DNA of 54,267 nt, taken from an uncultured Oscillospiraceae bacterium (GTDB lineage Bacteria; Bacillota; Clostridia; Oscillospirales; Ruminococcaceae). How positions within the stretch are numbered: the first letter of the stretch is position 1; each line of letters opens with the position of its first letter. The notes beneath the pieces were generated by a model that worked only from the letters and a program-made list of their open reading frames with translations, ran no database searches and was not told the origin of the DNA. The DNA is taken from contig UQGL01000016.1 of NCBI GenBank assembly GCA_900540595.1, positions 1 through 54,267 of the forward strand. The letters are read 5' to 3'. Of the stretch, positions 17,376 through 26,266 are shown in pieces. Position numbers and translations under genes: made by a program.

Positions 17376-19566
17376 GCAGCTGGGGCGTCACTGGGCGGCC
17401 TGCATCGCCGTGGTGGCGCTGCTGTTTGTACAGGCCTACTGCGACCTGAGCCTGCCCGACTACACCAGCAAGATCGTGGACATCGGCATCCAGCAGGGCG
17501 GCATTGAAAGCCCTGTACCCGAGACTGTCCGCGACACGACCCTGCAGGCACTGGAGTTGCTTATGTCCGAGCAGGACGCCGCGCTGGCCGAACAGTGGTA
17601 CAGTGCCCCCGATGCCGACGGTGTGCGTACCCTCTCTCACGATGCCACCGCTGCCATGTCGGAACTGGAAAACGCGTTTGCCACGCCTGACATTGTGCTG
17701 TACATGGCAGCCACCAAAAACGCCGCCACAGCCGCCGGCACGGCCGATGCAGTAACCCCCACCGCCTACGACCTCGATGCCATTGCGACCCAGTTTGCCG
17801 CGATGTCTCAGGCCCCCGGCGCACGGGAAATGCTGCAAAGCCAGCTGGCCGCCGCCTTTGCCTCTCTCGATGATTCGGTGGCGGGCAGCCTGTCGAGCCA
17901 GGCCATGCTGCTGGTCGCGCTGGAATATGAGGCACAGGGCATCGCCCACGATGTCCAGATGGGCTATCTGCTGCGCACCGGCGGCCGGATGCTGGCCCTG
18001 ACGCTGCTGATGGCCGCTGTGGCAATCGCTGTCGGCTTCATCGCCTCCCGCGTGTCGGCTGGCATCGGCCGCGACCTGCGGCGCGATGTGTTCCGCACCG
18101 TTGTCGGCTATTCCAACGCCGAGATCGAAAAGTTTTCCACTGCATCGCTCATCACCCGCACGACCAACGACATTCAGCAGGTGCAGTTCGTCTGCGTTAT
18201 CCTGCTGCGCATGGTGGCCTATGCGCCGATCCTCGGCATCGGCGGCATCCTGCATGTGGCCGGCGGCAACACGGGGCTGACATGGATCATCTTTGTCGCG
18301 GTGGCGGCGCTGCTGCTGCTCATCGCTGTGCTGATGAATGTCGCCATGCCCAAGTTCAAGCAGATGCAGACCCTTGTGGATCGGCTGAACCTTGTCAGCC
18401 GCGAGATTCTGACCGGCATCATGCCGATCCGCGCCTTCAGCCGCGAGGCCTTTGAGGAAAAGCGGTTCGACCGTGCCAACACCGACCTGATGCGCACCCA
18501 GCTTTTCACCAACCGCACGATGGTCGCCATGATGCCCTTTATGACGCTGATCATGAACGGCACAAGCCTGCTCATTGTCTGGTTCGGCGGCAAGGCCATG
18601 GATATGGGCACGATGCAGGTCGGCGAGATGATCGCCTTCATCACCTACACGATGCAGATCGTCATGTCGTTCCTGATGCTGTCGATGGTAGCCGTTATGC
18701 TGCCGCGCGCCGGTGTGGCCGCCGACCGCATTGACGAGGTTGTCACAACCCCCGCCACCATCCACGACCCCGCTGCCCCCAAGTCCCTGCCGGAGAACGG
18801 TACCGAGGGCGTGGTGGCGTTTAACGATGTCAGCTTCCGCTATCCCGGCTCCGAGGAGGACGCACTTGAGCATATCAGCTTTACGGCCCGCCCCGGCGAA
18901 ACGACTGCCATCATCGGCTCGACCGGCTGCGGTAAGTCAACGCTGCTCAACCTGATCCCGCGGTTTTACGATGCAACAGCGGGCAGCGTGACCATCGGCG
19001 GTGTGGATGTACGCGAGCTGACCCAGGCGCAGCTGCACGACTGCCTTGGCTATGTGCCCCAGAAGGGTGTGCTGTTCAGCGGCACGATCGACTCCAACCT
19101 CAAGTTCGGCGGCGACCACATCACCGATGCCGATGTGCAGAAGGCCGCTGAGATCGCACAGGCCGCCGAGTTCATCTCCGCCAAGGCGGAGGGCTTTGCC
19201 AGCCCCATCGCACAGGGCGGCAGCAATGTTTCGGGCGGGCAGAAGCAGCGCCTTTCGATTGCACGCGCCATTGCCAAGCACCCGCAGATCTATCTGTTTG
19301 ATGACAGCTTCTCGGCACTGGACTACAAGACCGATGTAGCCCTGCGCCGCGCGCTCAAGGCTGAGACCGGCAGCGCCACCGTCATCATCGTGGCGCAGCG
19401 CATCTCGACCGTGCTGCATGCAAACCAGATCATCGTGCTGGATGAGGGGCGTATCGTCGGTAAGGGCACCCACGCCCAGCTGATGGAGAACTGCCCCGAA
19501 TACCGGGAGATCGCACGCAGCCAGCTGAGCCAGAAGGAACTGAATTTACAGAAGGAGGATGCGTGA
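17359..19566 (+). CDS. ABC exporter half-transporter, first subunit, with large extracytoplasmic insert
   Basis: A 735-residue membrane/ATPase fusion. After the first membrane helix there is an insert of roughly 150 residues (about 40-205), rich in Ala, Thr and acidic residues, before the second helix. Walker A GSTGCGKST is at about 520-528, signature VSGGQKQRLS at about 624, and Walker B IYLFDDS at about 644. It pairs with the next gene as a heterodimeric exporter. Its Walker B ends in DDS rather than DE, so this half probably holds the degenerate ATP site. The start at 17359 has AAAGGAGA upstream. Likely cargo is a drug, lipid or peptide; not determinable. Confidence 0.92.
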   Translation: MIKIFKQLGRHWAACIAVVALLFVQAYCDLSLPDYTSKIVDIGIQQGGIESPVPETVRDTTLQALELLMSEQDAALAEQWYSAPDADGVRTLSHDATAAMSELENAFATPDIVLYMAATKNAATAAGTADAVTPTAYDLDAIATQFAAMSQAPGAREMLQSQLAAAFASLDDSVAGSLSSQAMLLVALEYEAQGIAHDVQMGYLLRTGGRMLALTLLMAAVAIAVGFIASRVSAGIGRDLRRDVFRTVVGYSNAEIEKFSTASLITRTTNDIQQVQFVCVILLRMVAYAPILGIGGILHVAGGNTGLTWIIFVAVAALLLLIAVLMNVAMPKFKQMQTLVDRLNLVSREILTGIMPIRAFSREAFEEKRFDRANTDLMRTQLFTNRTMVAMMPFMTLIMNGTSLLIVWFGGKAMDMGTMQVGEMIAFITYTMQIVMSFLMLSMVAVMLPRAGVAADRIDEVVTTPATIHDPAAPKSLPENGTEGVVAFNDVSFRYPGSEEDALEHISFTARPGETTAIIGSTGCGKSTLLNLIPRFYDATAGSVTIGGVDVRELTQAQLHDCLGYVPQKGVLFSGTIDSNLKFGGDHITDADVQKAAEIAQAAEFISAKAEGFASPIAQGGSNVSGGQKQRLSIARAIAKHPQIYLFDDSFSALDYKTDVALRRALKAETGSATVIIVAQRISTVLHANQIIVLDEGRIVGKGTHAQLMENCPEYREIARSQLSQKELNLQKEDA

Positions 19567-19567
19567 T

Positions 19568-21379
19568 ATGCCAAGACCCGGACGCCCGACGACGGAGCGC
19601 GCCAAGGACTTCAAGGGCACGCTGCGCCAGCTGCTGGCCGCCATGAGCAGGTATAAGCTGTCGCTCATCGTGGTCGTTGTATTTGCAATTCTTTCGACGA
19701 TTTTCAACATTGCAGGCCCCAAGATCCTGGCCAAAGCCACCACAGCGCTGGCCACCGGTTGGATCGCCAAGCTGCGCGGGGTCGGCAGCATCGACTTTGC
19801 CTACATCGGGCGGGTGCTGCTCTTTCTTGCGGGGATGTATCTGTTCTCCGCCGCGTTCAGCTTTCTGCAGGGCTGGCTGATGACCGGCCTGTCCCAGAAG
19901 GTCTGCTACGACTTCCGCGACCAGATCAACAAAAAGATCAACCGCCTGCCGCTGGCCTACTTTGAAAAGCGCACCGTCGGCGAGGTTCTGTCCCGCATCA
20001 CGAACGATGTTGATACGCTCGGCCAGAGCCTGAATCAGAGCATCACCCAGCTGATCACCAGCGTCACCACGATGATCGGCGTGCTGGTCATGATGCTCTC
20101 GATCAGCCCCAAAATGACGCTGATCGCACTGCTGATCCTGCCGGTATCGCTGGCGCTGGTGCTGGTGGTCGTCAAATTCAGCCAGAAGTACTTCAAGGCC
20201 CAGCAGGCCACCCTCGGCGTGGTCAACGGTCAGGTCGAGGAGGTCTACGCCGGGCACAATGTCATTAAGGCGTTCAACCGCGAGGCCGCTGTGCTGGACG
20301 ACTTCAACACAGCAAATGACAAGCTGTACGAATCCGCGTGGAAATCCCAGTTTTTGTCGGGCCTGATGCAGCCCATCATGAGCTTTGTAGGCAATTTGGG
20401 CTATGTGGCGGTCGCCATTGTGGGCAGCATCTTTGCCGCAGCGGGCACCATCACGATCGGCGACATTCAGGCCTTCATTCAGTATGTCCGCAACTTTACC
20501 CAGCCCATCCAGCAGCTCTCGCAGGTGTCGAACATGCTGCAGAGCATGGCCGCCGCAGCGGAGCGCGTCTTTGAGTTCCTGAACGAGGACGAGGAGGACC
20601 AGCTGGCCGACCCCGCCCGCCGCGCCGATCCCGCCAGCATTGACGGACAGGTCACCTTCGACCATGTGCGGTTCGGCTACACACCGGACAAAACGGTCAT
20701 CCACAACTTCAGCTGCAATGTCAAGCCCGGGCAGAAGGTTGCCATTGTCGGCCCCACCGGTGCCGGCAAGACCACGATGGTCAAGCTGCTGATGCGGTTC
20801 TACGATGTGGACGCCGGTGCCATCACCCTCAACGGCCACAATGTCCGGGACTTTGACCGCAGCGCCCTGCGCGAGGGCTTCGGCATGGTTTTGCAGGATA
20901 CATGGCTCTTCAAGGGCACCATCATGGAGAATATCCGCTACGGTCGGCTGGATGCCACCGATGAGGAGGTCATTGCCGCTGCCAAGGCCGCGAACGCCGA
21001 CCACTTTATCCGCACATTGCCCGGCGGCTACCAGATGGAGCTGAACGAGGATGCCTCCAATGTCAGTCAGGGGCAGAAGCAGCTTTTGACGATTGCGCGC
21101 ACGATTCTGGCGGACAACCGCATCCTGATACTGGATGAGGCCACCTCCAGCGTGGACACCCGCACCGAGCAGCGCATTCAGACCGCGATGGACCGCCTGA
21201 TGGAGGGCCGCACCAGCTTTGTCATCGCCCACCGCCTTTCGACCATCCGCGATGCGGATCTGATCCTCGTCATGCGGGACGGCGACATTATCGAGCAGGG
21301 CACCCATGACGAGCTCATAGAAGCCGGCGGCTTCTATGCCGATTTGTACAACAGCCAGTTTGAGGATATAACAGCTTGA
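19568..21379 (+). CDS. ABC exporter half-transporter, second subunit
   Basis: A 603-residue half-transporter with an ABC exporter membrane domain (about 25-330) and an ATPase. Walker A GPTGAGKTT is at about 395, a variant signature VSQGQKQLLT at about 498, and Walker B ILILDEATS at about 518 with catalytic Glu. The canonical Glu here and its loss in the partner fit an asymmetric heterodimer. The ATG at 19568 is preferred over the one at 19559 because GAAGGAGG (19551-19558) then lies 9 nt away. It starts one base after the upstream stop, so the two are coupled. Confidence 0.93.
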   Translation: MPRPGRPTTERAKDFKGTLRQLLAAMSRYKLSLIVVVVFAILSTIFNIAGPKILAKATTALATGWIAKLRGVGSIDFAYIGRVLLFLAGMYLFSAAFSFLQGWLMTGLSQKVCYDFRDQINKKINRLPLAYFEKRTVGEVLSRITNDVDTLGQSLNQSITQLITSVTTMIGVLVMMLSISPKMTLIALLILPVSLALVLVVVKFSQKYFKAQQATLGVVNGQVEEVYAGHNVIKAFNREAAVLDDFNTANDKLYESAWKSQFLSGLMQPIMSFVGNLGYVAVAIVGSIFAAAGTITIGDIQAFIQYVRNFTQPIQQLSQVSNMLQSMAAAAERVFEFLNEDEEDQLADPARRADPASIDGQVTFDHVRFGYTPDKTVIHNFSCNVKPGQKVAIVGPTGAGKTTMVKLLMRFYDVDAGAITLNGHNVRDFDRSALREGFGMVLQDTWLFKGTIMENIRYGRLDATDEEVIAAAKAANADHFIRTLPGGYQMELNEDASNVSQGQKQLLTIARTILADNRILILDEATSSVDTRTEQRIQTAMDRLMEGRTSFVIAHRLSTIRDADLILVMRDGDIIEQGTHDELIEAGGFYADLYNSQFEDITA

Positions 21380-21451
21380 CAAATTGACGCAGGTTGGTTC
21401 TATCGCAAGTCAGGAAATCAGCGCAACATTCAAACAGCATATTTGCGATAT

Positions 21452-21493
21452 GCAATTCAACATTGTTGCTGTTGCATTAAAAAGTTGAATTGC
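21452..21493. other. AT-rich inverted repeat after the ABC operon
   Basis: GCAATTCAAC (21452-21461) and GTTGAATTGC (21484-21493) are a perfect 10-bp inverted repeat in a short AT-rich stretch unlike its surroundings. No gene is seen; it may be an insertion scar. Confidence 0.4.
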
Positions 21494-21508
21494 TATAGTT
21501 GTAAACAA

Positions 21509-21548
21509 AGGCGGAACTCTTGCCAAACGGGTTCTGCCTTTTTATAAT
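21509..21548 (+). promoter_or_regulatory. Terminator overlapping the cupin promoter
   Basis: AGGCGGAAC (21509-21517) pairs with GTTCTGCCT (21531-21539) followed by TTTTT, an intrinsic terminator. Within it TTGCCA (21520-21525), 17 bp, TATAAT (21543-21548) forms a good promoter for the cupin gene. Confidence 0.7.
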
Positions 21549-21596
21549 GGAAATAGAAAACGGCCCCGCAGCGGGGCCGGGAAAGAAGGAACGTTT

Positions 21597-21944
21597 ATGA
21601 AACTGCCGGAAAAGAAACAGCGCTGGGTCCTGCATGAGGGCACTCTGCCGCAGCCCGCAGGCGCGGGCGTCACCCGCCGGGTGCTGGCCTATACAGACGG
21701 CCTGATGTGCGTGGAGAACACCTTTGAAAAGGGCGCGGTCGGCGCACTGCACCACCACCCCCACACCCAGATCACCTATGTGGTCTCCGGTGCCTTCGAG
21801 TTCACGGTGGACGGTGTAACCCGTACCGTCCACAAGGGCGACACCATCCTCAAGGAGGACGGCGTGGAGCATGGCTGCGTCTGCACCGAAGCGGGCATCC
21901 TGCTGGATATCTTCACCCCCATGCGGGAGGATTTTGTCAAGTGA
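21597..21944 (+). CDS. Cupin-domain protein
   Basis: A 115-residue single-domain beta-barrel. The metal-binding cupin motif is seen as HHHPHTQITYVVSG (about 53-66) with a later GVEHG (about 90), giving the usual His/His/Gln-or-Glu/His set. Such small cupins may be sugar- or acid-binding proteins or enzymes; no specific function can be named. The leader has a GC hairpin (CGGCCCC/GGGGCCG, 21561-21579) and the ribosome site GAAAGAAGGA. It is monocistronic, ending before the repeat at 22039-22173, whose distal hairpin plus T-run would terminate it. Confidence 0.85.
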   Translation: MKLPEKKQRWVLHEGTLPQPAGAGVTRRVLAYTDGLMCVENTFEKGAVGALHHHPHTQITYVVSGAFEFTVDGVTRTVHKGDTILKEDGVEHGCVCTEAGILLDIFTPMREDFVK

Positions 21945-22038
21945 AACGCTTTGGGATTTTTGTGACCGTGTAATCTATGTGTTCGCTTTCTGTATCCTGT
22001 TGATTATTCTTGTGGGTAATGCGGCGGTTACAGCGCAT

Positions 22039-22173
22039 GCTTCCCCCGCGGGGGAAGCTGTCCGCGAAGCGGACTGATGAAGGCAAAGCTCCCGCAGCCA
22101 CCCATTTATGAGCAGTATCCGCAGGGTCGCCCTCATCCGGCCCTACGGGCCACCTTCCCCCGCGGGGGAAGGC
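22039..22173. repeat. 135-nt multi-hairpin repeat, copy 2, ending in a terminator
   Basis: Same plan as copy 1: TTCCCCC..GGGGGAA, hairpin GTCCGC/GCGGAC, TGATGA, and a far arm with CCCTCATCCGG, GGCCCTACGGGCC and CCTTCCCCC..GGGGGAAGG. The last stem (22154-22172) is followed by CTTTTTTG, so this copy doubles as an intrinsic terminator for the cupin gene. Confidence 0.8.
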
Positions 22174-22193
22174 TTTTTTGTTATTGACACCCC

Positions 22194-22202
22194 TGCTATA
22201 AT
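22194..22202 (+). promoter_or_regulatory. Extended -10 promoter for the UPF0340 operon
   Basis: TGCTATAAT just downstream of the repeat's terminator hairpin; there is no good -35 at 17 bp. Confidence 0.6.
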
Positions 22203-22224
22203 AGAACCAAAGGGGGCTTTATCC

Positions 22225-22782
22225 ATGGATTACACGCAACTTACCGCGCAGGCACGGCAGGCCACGGAAGAACTGCTCGAAGCTGCGCACCTTGAAACAG
22301 GGGATATTTTTGTGGTCGGCTGCTCCAGCAGTGAGATCATGGGCGGGCATATCGGCCATGACTCCAGCATGGAGGCCGCGGCCGCCGTGCTGGCGGGTGT
22401 GCAGCCACCATTGCAGGAGCAGGGCGTCTATCTGGCCGCTCAGTGCTGTGAGCATCTCAACCGCGCCATCGTCCTTGAGCGCGAGGCTGCCAAGGCCTAC
22501 GGCTGCCAGATCGTTGCGGCCATTCCGCAGCCCCATGCCGGCGGCAGCTGGGCCACAAGCTGCTGGCGCGCCTTTAAGGACCCTGTCCTTGTCGAGGAGG
22601 TCCGCGCCGCTGCAGGTATGGACATCGGCGGCACGCTCATCGGTATGCATCTGCGCCGCGTGGCCGTGCCGGTGCGCCTGTCGCTGAATCATATCGGGCA
22701 GGCCATCCTGCTCTGCGCCCGCACCCGCCCGCCGTTCATCGGCGGTGCGCGCGCCGTCTACAGTCAGGAGGAAGTACGATGA
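22225..22782 (+). CDS. UPF0340 (YwlG-like, DUF436) family protein
   Basis: A 185-residue cytoplasmic protein of uncharacterised function, widely conserved in Firmicutes. Typical stretches are present: VVGCSSSEIMGGHIG (about 31-45), QCCEHLNRA (about 74-82) and a C-terminal GGARAVYS. The start at 22225 follows AAAGGGGG; upstream in-frame ATGs fall inside the repeat and are rejected. Its stop overlaps the next start (ATGA at 22779), so it is translationally coupled to the YggS-like gene. Confidence 0.88.
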   Translation: MDYTQLTAQARQATEELLEAAHLETGDIFVVGCSSSEIMGGHIGHDSSMEAAAAVLAGVQPPLQEQGVYLAAQCCEHLNRAIVLEREAAKAYGCQIVAAIPQPHAGGSWATSCWRAFKDPVLVEEVRAAAGMDIGGTLIGMHLRRVAVPVRLSLNHIGQAILLCARTRPPFIGGARAVYSQEEVR

Positions 22783-23504
22783 TCCCGCAAGCACAAAAGC
22801 AGCAGATGGCCGAGGCCGTTGCCCATATCCGCGAGACAATGGCTGCAGCTGCCAGAGCTGCCGGCCGCGACCCGGCGCAGATAAAGCTCTGCGCCGCCTG
22901 CAAGACCCGCACGGTCGAGGAGGTGCGCTGCAGCGCCGAACTGCCGATCGACCTCTTTGGCGAGAACCATGTGCAGGAGCTGGTTGAGAAAACCGATGCC
23001 GGTGCCTACAACGGCAAGCCGGGGCATTTTATCGGCCATCTGCAGACCAACAAGGTCAACAAGGTCGTGGGCCGCGCCGCCCTGATTCAAAGCGTGGACA
23101 GCACGCGGCTGCTGGACAAGATCGACACCGCTGCCGCCCGTCTGGGGCTGGTGCAGGACATCCTTGTGGAGATCAACATCGGTGAGGAAACAAGCAAGAG
23201 CGGCGTGGACGCCGACAGCCTGTTCCCCCTGCTGGAGGCCGCTGCCGCCAAAGAGAATCTGCGGCTGCGCGGGCTGATGGCGATCCCGCCTGCAGATGCC
23301 GATGACAACGAGACCCGCCGCTTTTTTGCACGGATGCGCGAGCTGCTGGCCAAGGCTGATGCGCAGCACTATGACCGCGCACAGATGGACATCCTCTCGA
23401 TGGGGATGAGCCACGATTACGCCGCCGCCATTGCCGAGGGTGCCACCATTGTCCGTGTGGGCACCGCCATCTACGGCGCGCGGGATTACAGCAAAAAGGC
23501 ATAA
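22779..23504 (+). CDS. YggS/PLPBP-family pyridoxal-phosphate homeostasis protein
   Basis: A 241-residue protein with the alanine-racemase-like TIM barrel. The PLP lysine is Lys42 (LCAACKTRT), and family motifs FGENHVQEL, HFIGHLQTNK and LSMGMSHDY are clear. Members bind PLP and buffer its level rather than catalysing a known reaction. The protein is of normal length. Its start overlaps the UPF0340 stop by 4 nt; the downstream EamA gene follows after 40 nt. Confidence 0.94.
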   Translation: MIPQAQKQQMAEAVAHIRETMAAAARAAGRDPAQIKLCAACKTRTVEEVRCSAELPIDLFGENHVQELVEKTDAGAYNGKPGHFIGHLQTNKVNKVVGRAALIQSVDSTRLLDKIDTAAARLGLVQDILVEINIGEETSKSGVDADSLFPLLEAAAAKENLRLRGLMAIPPADADDNETRRFFARMRELLAKADAQHYDRAQMDILSMGMSHDYAAAIAEGATIVRVGTAIYGARDYSKKA

Positions 23505-23544
23505 CTGCCGCACAAAACGATTCGGATTTTGCGGAGGGCTTCTC

Positions 23545-23958
23545 ATGTGGTTCGTCTTTGCACTGCTGAGCGCTGTCTTTGCGGCGCTCACATCCATACT
23601 GGCTAAAATCGGCATCGAGGGGGTTGCCTCCAATCTGGCAACGGCCATCCGCACAGTGGTAGTCCTTGTCATGTCGTGGGGTATGGTGTTTCTCACTAAC
23701 ACACAGGGCGGCATTACCGGGATCAGCCGTAAAAGCTGGCTGTTTCTGATCCTCTCGGGCCTTGCGACCGGTGCCTCGTGGCTGTGCTACTACCGCGCGC
23801 TCCAGATCGGGGACGCCTCCAAGGTCGTGCCGATTGACAAGCTGAGCGTTGTCATCACGCTGGTGCTGGCTTTCGTCTTTCTGCATGAGCAGTTTACTGT
23901 AAAGTCGCTGCTGGGCTGTGCACTCATCGGCGCAGGCACGCTGCTGATGGTTTTGTGA
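23545..23958 (+). CDS. Small EamA/DMT-family transporter
   Basis: A 137-residue protein with four to five predicted membrane helices and one EamA repeat; the C-terminal half carries the typical VVPIDKLSVVITLVLAFVFLHE stretch. Full DMT transporters have two such repeats, so this half-size form should dimerise. The start at 23545 has GCGGAGGG upstream. It is third in the UPF0340-YggS unit. Substrate is unknown. Confidence 0.88.
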   Translation: MWFVFALLSAVFAALTSILAKIGIEGVASNLATAIRTVVVLVMSWGMVFLTNTQGGITGISRKSWLFLILSGLATGASWLCYYRALQIGDASKVVPIDKLSVVITLVLAFVFLHEQFTVKSLLGCALIGAGTLLMVL

Positions 23959-23992
23959 GCCTGCAAACAGCAGCCGGTTTGCGGATTACGCC

Positions 23993-24021
23993 TTGCAAAC
24001 TGTCGCTCCACCTGTTACAAT
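23993..24021 (+). promoter_or_regulatory. Promoter for the pullulanase gene
   Basis: TTGCAA (23993-23998), 17 bp, TACAAT (24016-24021). Confidence 0.7.
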
Positions 24022-24054
24022 ATGTCCATACTACTTTGTAAGGAGCGATCACCC

Positions 24055-25986
24055 ATGAACTGGCAGCAGGCGTGTGAACTGCCCTATTACGGCGGCAGCG
24101 ACCTCGGTGCAAATCCTGCGGCGGAGGAAACTGTTTTCAAGCTGTGGGCACCCACGGCCTGCGGGGTCGTAGTCTGCCTGTATGCAACCGGCACCGATGC
24201 CGAGCCCGGCGCCGGGGAGCGCGGCGTGCATGAGCTGCACCGCGAGGCCGATGGCGTCTGGGCCATCACCCTGCCGGGCAACCTGCACGGGACCTACTAT
24301 CTCTACCGCGTCTACTTCCCGGACGGCCGTATGCAGGAGGTTGTGGACCCCTACGCACGCAGCGCCGGTGCCAACGGCCAGCGCGGCATGGTGCTGGACC
24401 TGACCCGTGCCGCCCCCGAGGGCTGGGACACAGACGCGCGCCCCGCCATACCGCCCCACGCCCGCAGCGTGTGGGAGGTGCATGTGGCGGACTTCTCCGC
24501 CGATGCGCGCAGCGGTGTGCGCCCCGAGTGGCGCGGGAAATTCATGGGCTTTACCCAGCCCGACACCACGCTGGACGGTGACGGCGCGCATCCGACCTGC
24601 CTGAACTACCTGAAGGGGCTGGGCGTCAGCCATGTGCAGCTGCAGCCGATCTTTGACTACGCCACCGTGGACGAAACTCGCCCTGACGGCGGCTACAACT
24701 GGGGCTATAACCCCCAAAACTACAATGTGCCGGAGGGCAGCTTTGCCACGGATCCGTTCCACGGCGAGGTGCGCGTCAAGGAGTGCCGCGCCATGGTCGC
24801 CGCGCTGCACCGCGCGGGGCTGGGCGTTATCATGGATGTGGTCTACAACCACACCTATTACAGTGAAAGCTGCCTTGAGCGGACAGTCCCCGGCTACTGG
24901 AACCGCCGCTGGCCCAACGACAGCATGACCAATGGCTCCGGCTGCGGCTGCGACCTTGCCAGCGAGCGCCCCATGGTGCGCAAATTCATCGTGGATTCGG
25001 TGCTGTACTGGGCCAAAACCTACCACATCGACGGCTTCCGCTTTGATCTGATGGCGCTGGAGGATGTGGACACGATGAACGCGATCCGCGCCGCGCTCGA
25101 CAGCCTGCCCGGCGGCGAAAGCATCCTGATGTACGGCGAGCCATGGATGGGCGGCAGCACGAATCTGGAGGGCGGCGCACGCCCTGCCGACAAGCGCGCA
25201 CTCGATGCGCTGAGTGACAGGATCGGCTTTTTCTGTGATGATACGCGCGATTGCATCAAGGGCAATGTCTTTGATGCCGCCAACGCCGGCTATGTCAACG
25301 GTGCGCCCCAGCACGGCTATGATGTCATCCACTCGATCAGTGCATGGCGCAATGGTGCGCACGGCTTTTGGCCCCGGCGCGCCGGGCAGGTGGTGCAGTA
25401 TGTCTCCGCCCACGACAACTATACCCTGTGGGACAAGCTGGCCGCCGTGGCCCGCCGCGGGGATTATGACTGGCCCGATGCCGACCTGCTGGCGCAGAAC
25501 CGCATGACGGCAGGCATCTACCTGACCTGTCAGGGGCTGCCCTTTATGCAGGCGGGCGAGGAATGGGGCCGTACCAAGTACGGCGACCACAACAGCTACA
25601 AAGGCCCTCTCAGCACAAACCGGCTTGACTGGGCCCGCGCCCACCGCCCGGAGTTTGCTGCATTGACGGCCTTTTACCGCGGTATGCTGGCCATCCGCCG
25701 CGCCTACCCGCGCCTGAGCGGCGCGGCAGGGGAGCCGGAGCCGTTCCTGCTCGCGCTGCCGGGATGGCTCATCGGCTTTGTGCCGGAGCATGACGACACT
25801 GCTGCCAAGGGTCAGCTGGCTGTCTACTACAACCCTGAGCGCACCCGCCAGTGGGCCAGTCTGCCCACCGGCACATGGCGCAAGCTCAGTGACGGTGTCC
25901 ATGCAGACGCCGCGCCGTTCGGCCCCTGCTTCCGCGATGCCCTTGAGCTGGCCCCGACCAGCGTGACGGTGCTGGTGGCAGAATAA
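24055..25986 (+). CDS. pulA: Type I pullulanase (GH13)
   Basis: A 643-residue alpha-1,6-glucan debranching enzyme. An N-terminal CBM48-like beta-sandwich (about 15-110, FKLWAPTA...) precedes the GH13 barrel. Seen are the pullulanase signature YNWGYNPQNYNVPEGS (about 216), region I MDVVYNHTY (about 259), region II DGFRFDLMAL with the nucleophile Asp (about 325), region III YGEPWMGG with the acid Glu (about 359) and region IV SAHDN (about 451). No signal peptide, so an intracellular enzyme acting on glycogen or imported dextrins. ATG 24055 has TAAGGAG upstream. Confidence 0.94.
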   Translation: MNWQQACELPYYGGSDLGANPAAEETVFKLWAPTACGVVVCLYATGTDAEPGAGERGVHELHREADGVWAITLPGNLHGTYYLYRVYFPDGRMQEVVDPYARSAGANGQRGMVLDLTRAAPEGWDTDARPAIPPHARSVWEVHVADFSADARSGVRPEWRGKFMGFTQPDTTLDGDGAHPTCLNYLKGLGVSHVQLQPIFDYATVDETRPDGGYNWGYNPQNYNVPEGSFATDPFHGEVRVKECRAMVAALHRAGLGVIMDVVYNHTYYSESCLERTVPGYWNRRWPNDSMTNGSGCGCDLASERPMVRKFIVDSVLYWAKTYHIDGFRFDLMALEDVDTMNAIRAALDSLPGGESILMYGEPWMGGSTNLEGGARPADKRALDALSDRIGFFCDDTRDCIKGNVFDAANAGYVNGAPQHGYDVIHSISAWRNGAHGFWPRRAGQVVQYVSAHDNYTLWDKLAAVARRGDYDWPDADLLAQNRMTAGIYLTCQGLPFMQAGEEWGRTKYGDHNSYKGPLSTNRLDWARAHRPEFAALTAFYRGMLAIRRAYPRLSGAAGEPEPFLLALPGWLIGFVPEHDDTAAKGQLAVYYNPERTRQWASLPTGTWRKLSDGVHADAAPFGPCFRDALELAPTSVTVLVAE

Positions 25987-26000
25987 AAATTTACAGTCTG

Positions 26001-26030
26001 ACGGGAGAGGAATGACCTCTCCCGTTTTTT
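26001..26030 (+). terminator. Intrinsic terminator of pulA
   Basis: ACGGGAGAGG (26001-26010) pairs with CCTCTCCCGT (26016-26025), then TTTTTT. Confidence 0.9.
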
Positions 26031-26038
26031 GTATCCCG

Positions 26039-26124
26039 GTAGGGGCGGGGCATGCCCCGCCCTCAACCATCCCGTAAATGTCCGTTTTCCATTACGCCGA
26101 GGGCCGGGCATGCCCGGCCCCTAC
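26039..26124. repeat. 86-nt palindromic repeat, copy 1
   Basis: Starts GTAGGGGC, with a first self-complementary stem GCGGGGCATGCCCCGC, and ends with a second stem GCCGGGCATGCCCGGC and CCCCTAC. Exactly 86 nt, like the copies at 52743 and 53793. Confidence 0.85.
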
Positions 26125-26151
26125 CGTGTGGTTTGTTCACAAATTATCCAT

Positions 26152-26180
26152 TTGACAGATTGTTCGATTTTCCGTATAAT
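26152..26180 (+). promoter_or_regulatory. Consensus sigma-A promoter for citrate synthase
   Basis: TTGACA (26152-26157), 17 bp, TATAAT (26175-26180): both hexamers perfect. Starts 28 nt after the 86-nt repeat. Confidence 0.9.
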
Positions 26181-26266
26181 TATTCTTATACGATTTGTAA
26201 AGAATCCTGCATCTGCTACGATTTGTTTACCCACCGCGAACAAAAAAGGAAAGGGAGGCCGTCACC

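Noticed and set aside
22184..22202. TTGACA followed by TATAAT upstream of the UPF0340 gene
   Set aside because: The spacer is only 7 bp, too short for one promoter; the extended -10 TGCTATAAT was used instead.
26039..26124. The 86-nt repeat as an intrinsic terminator of pulA
   Set aside because: No T-run follows its stems, and a clear terminator (26001-26030) already precedes it.
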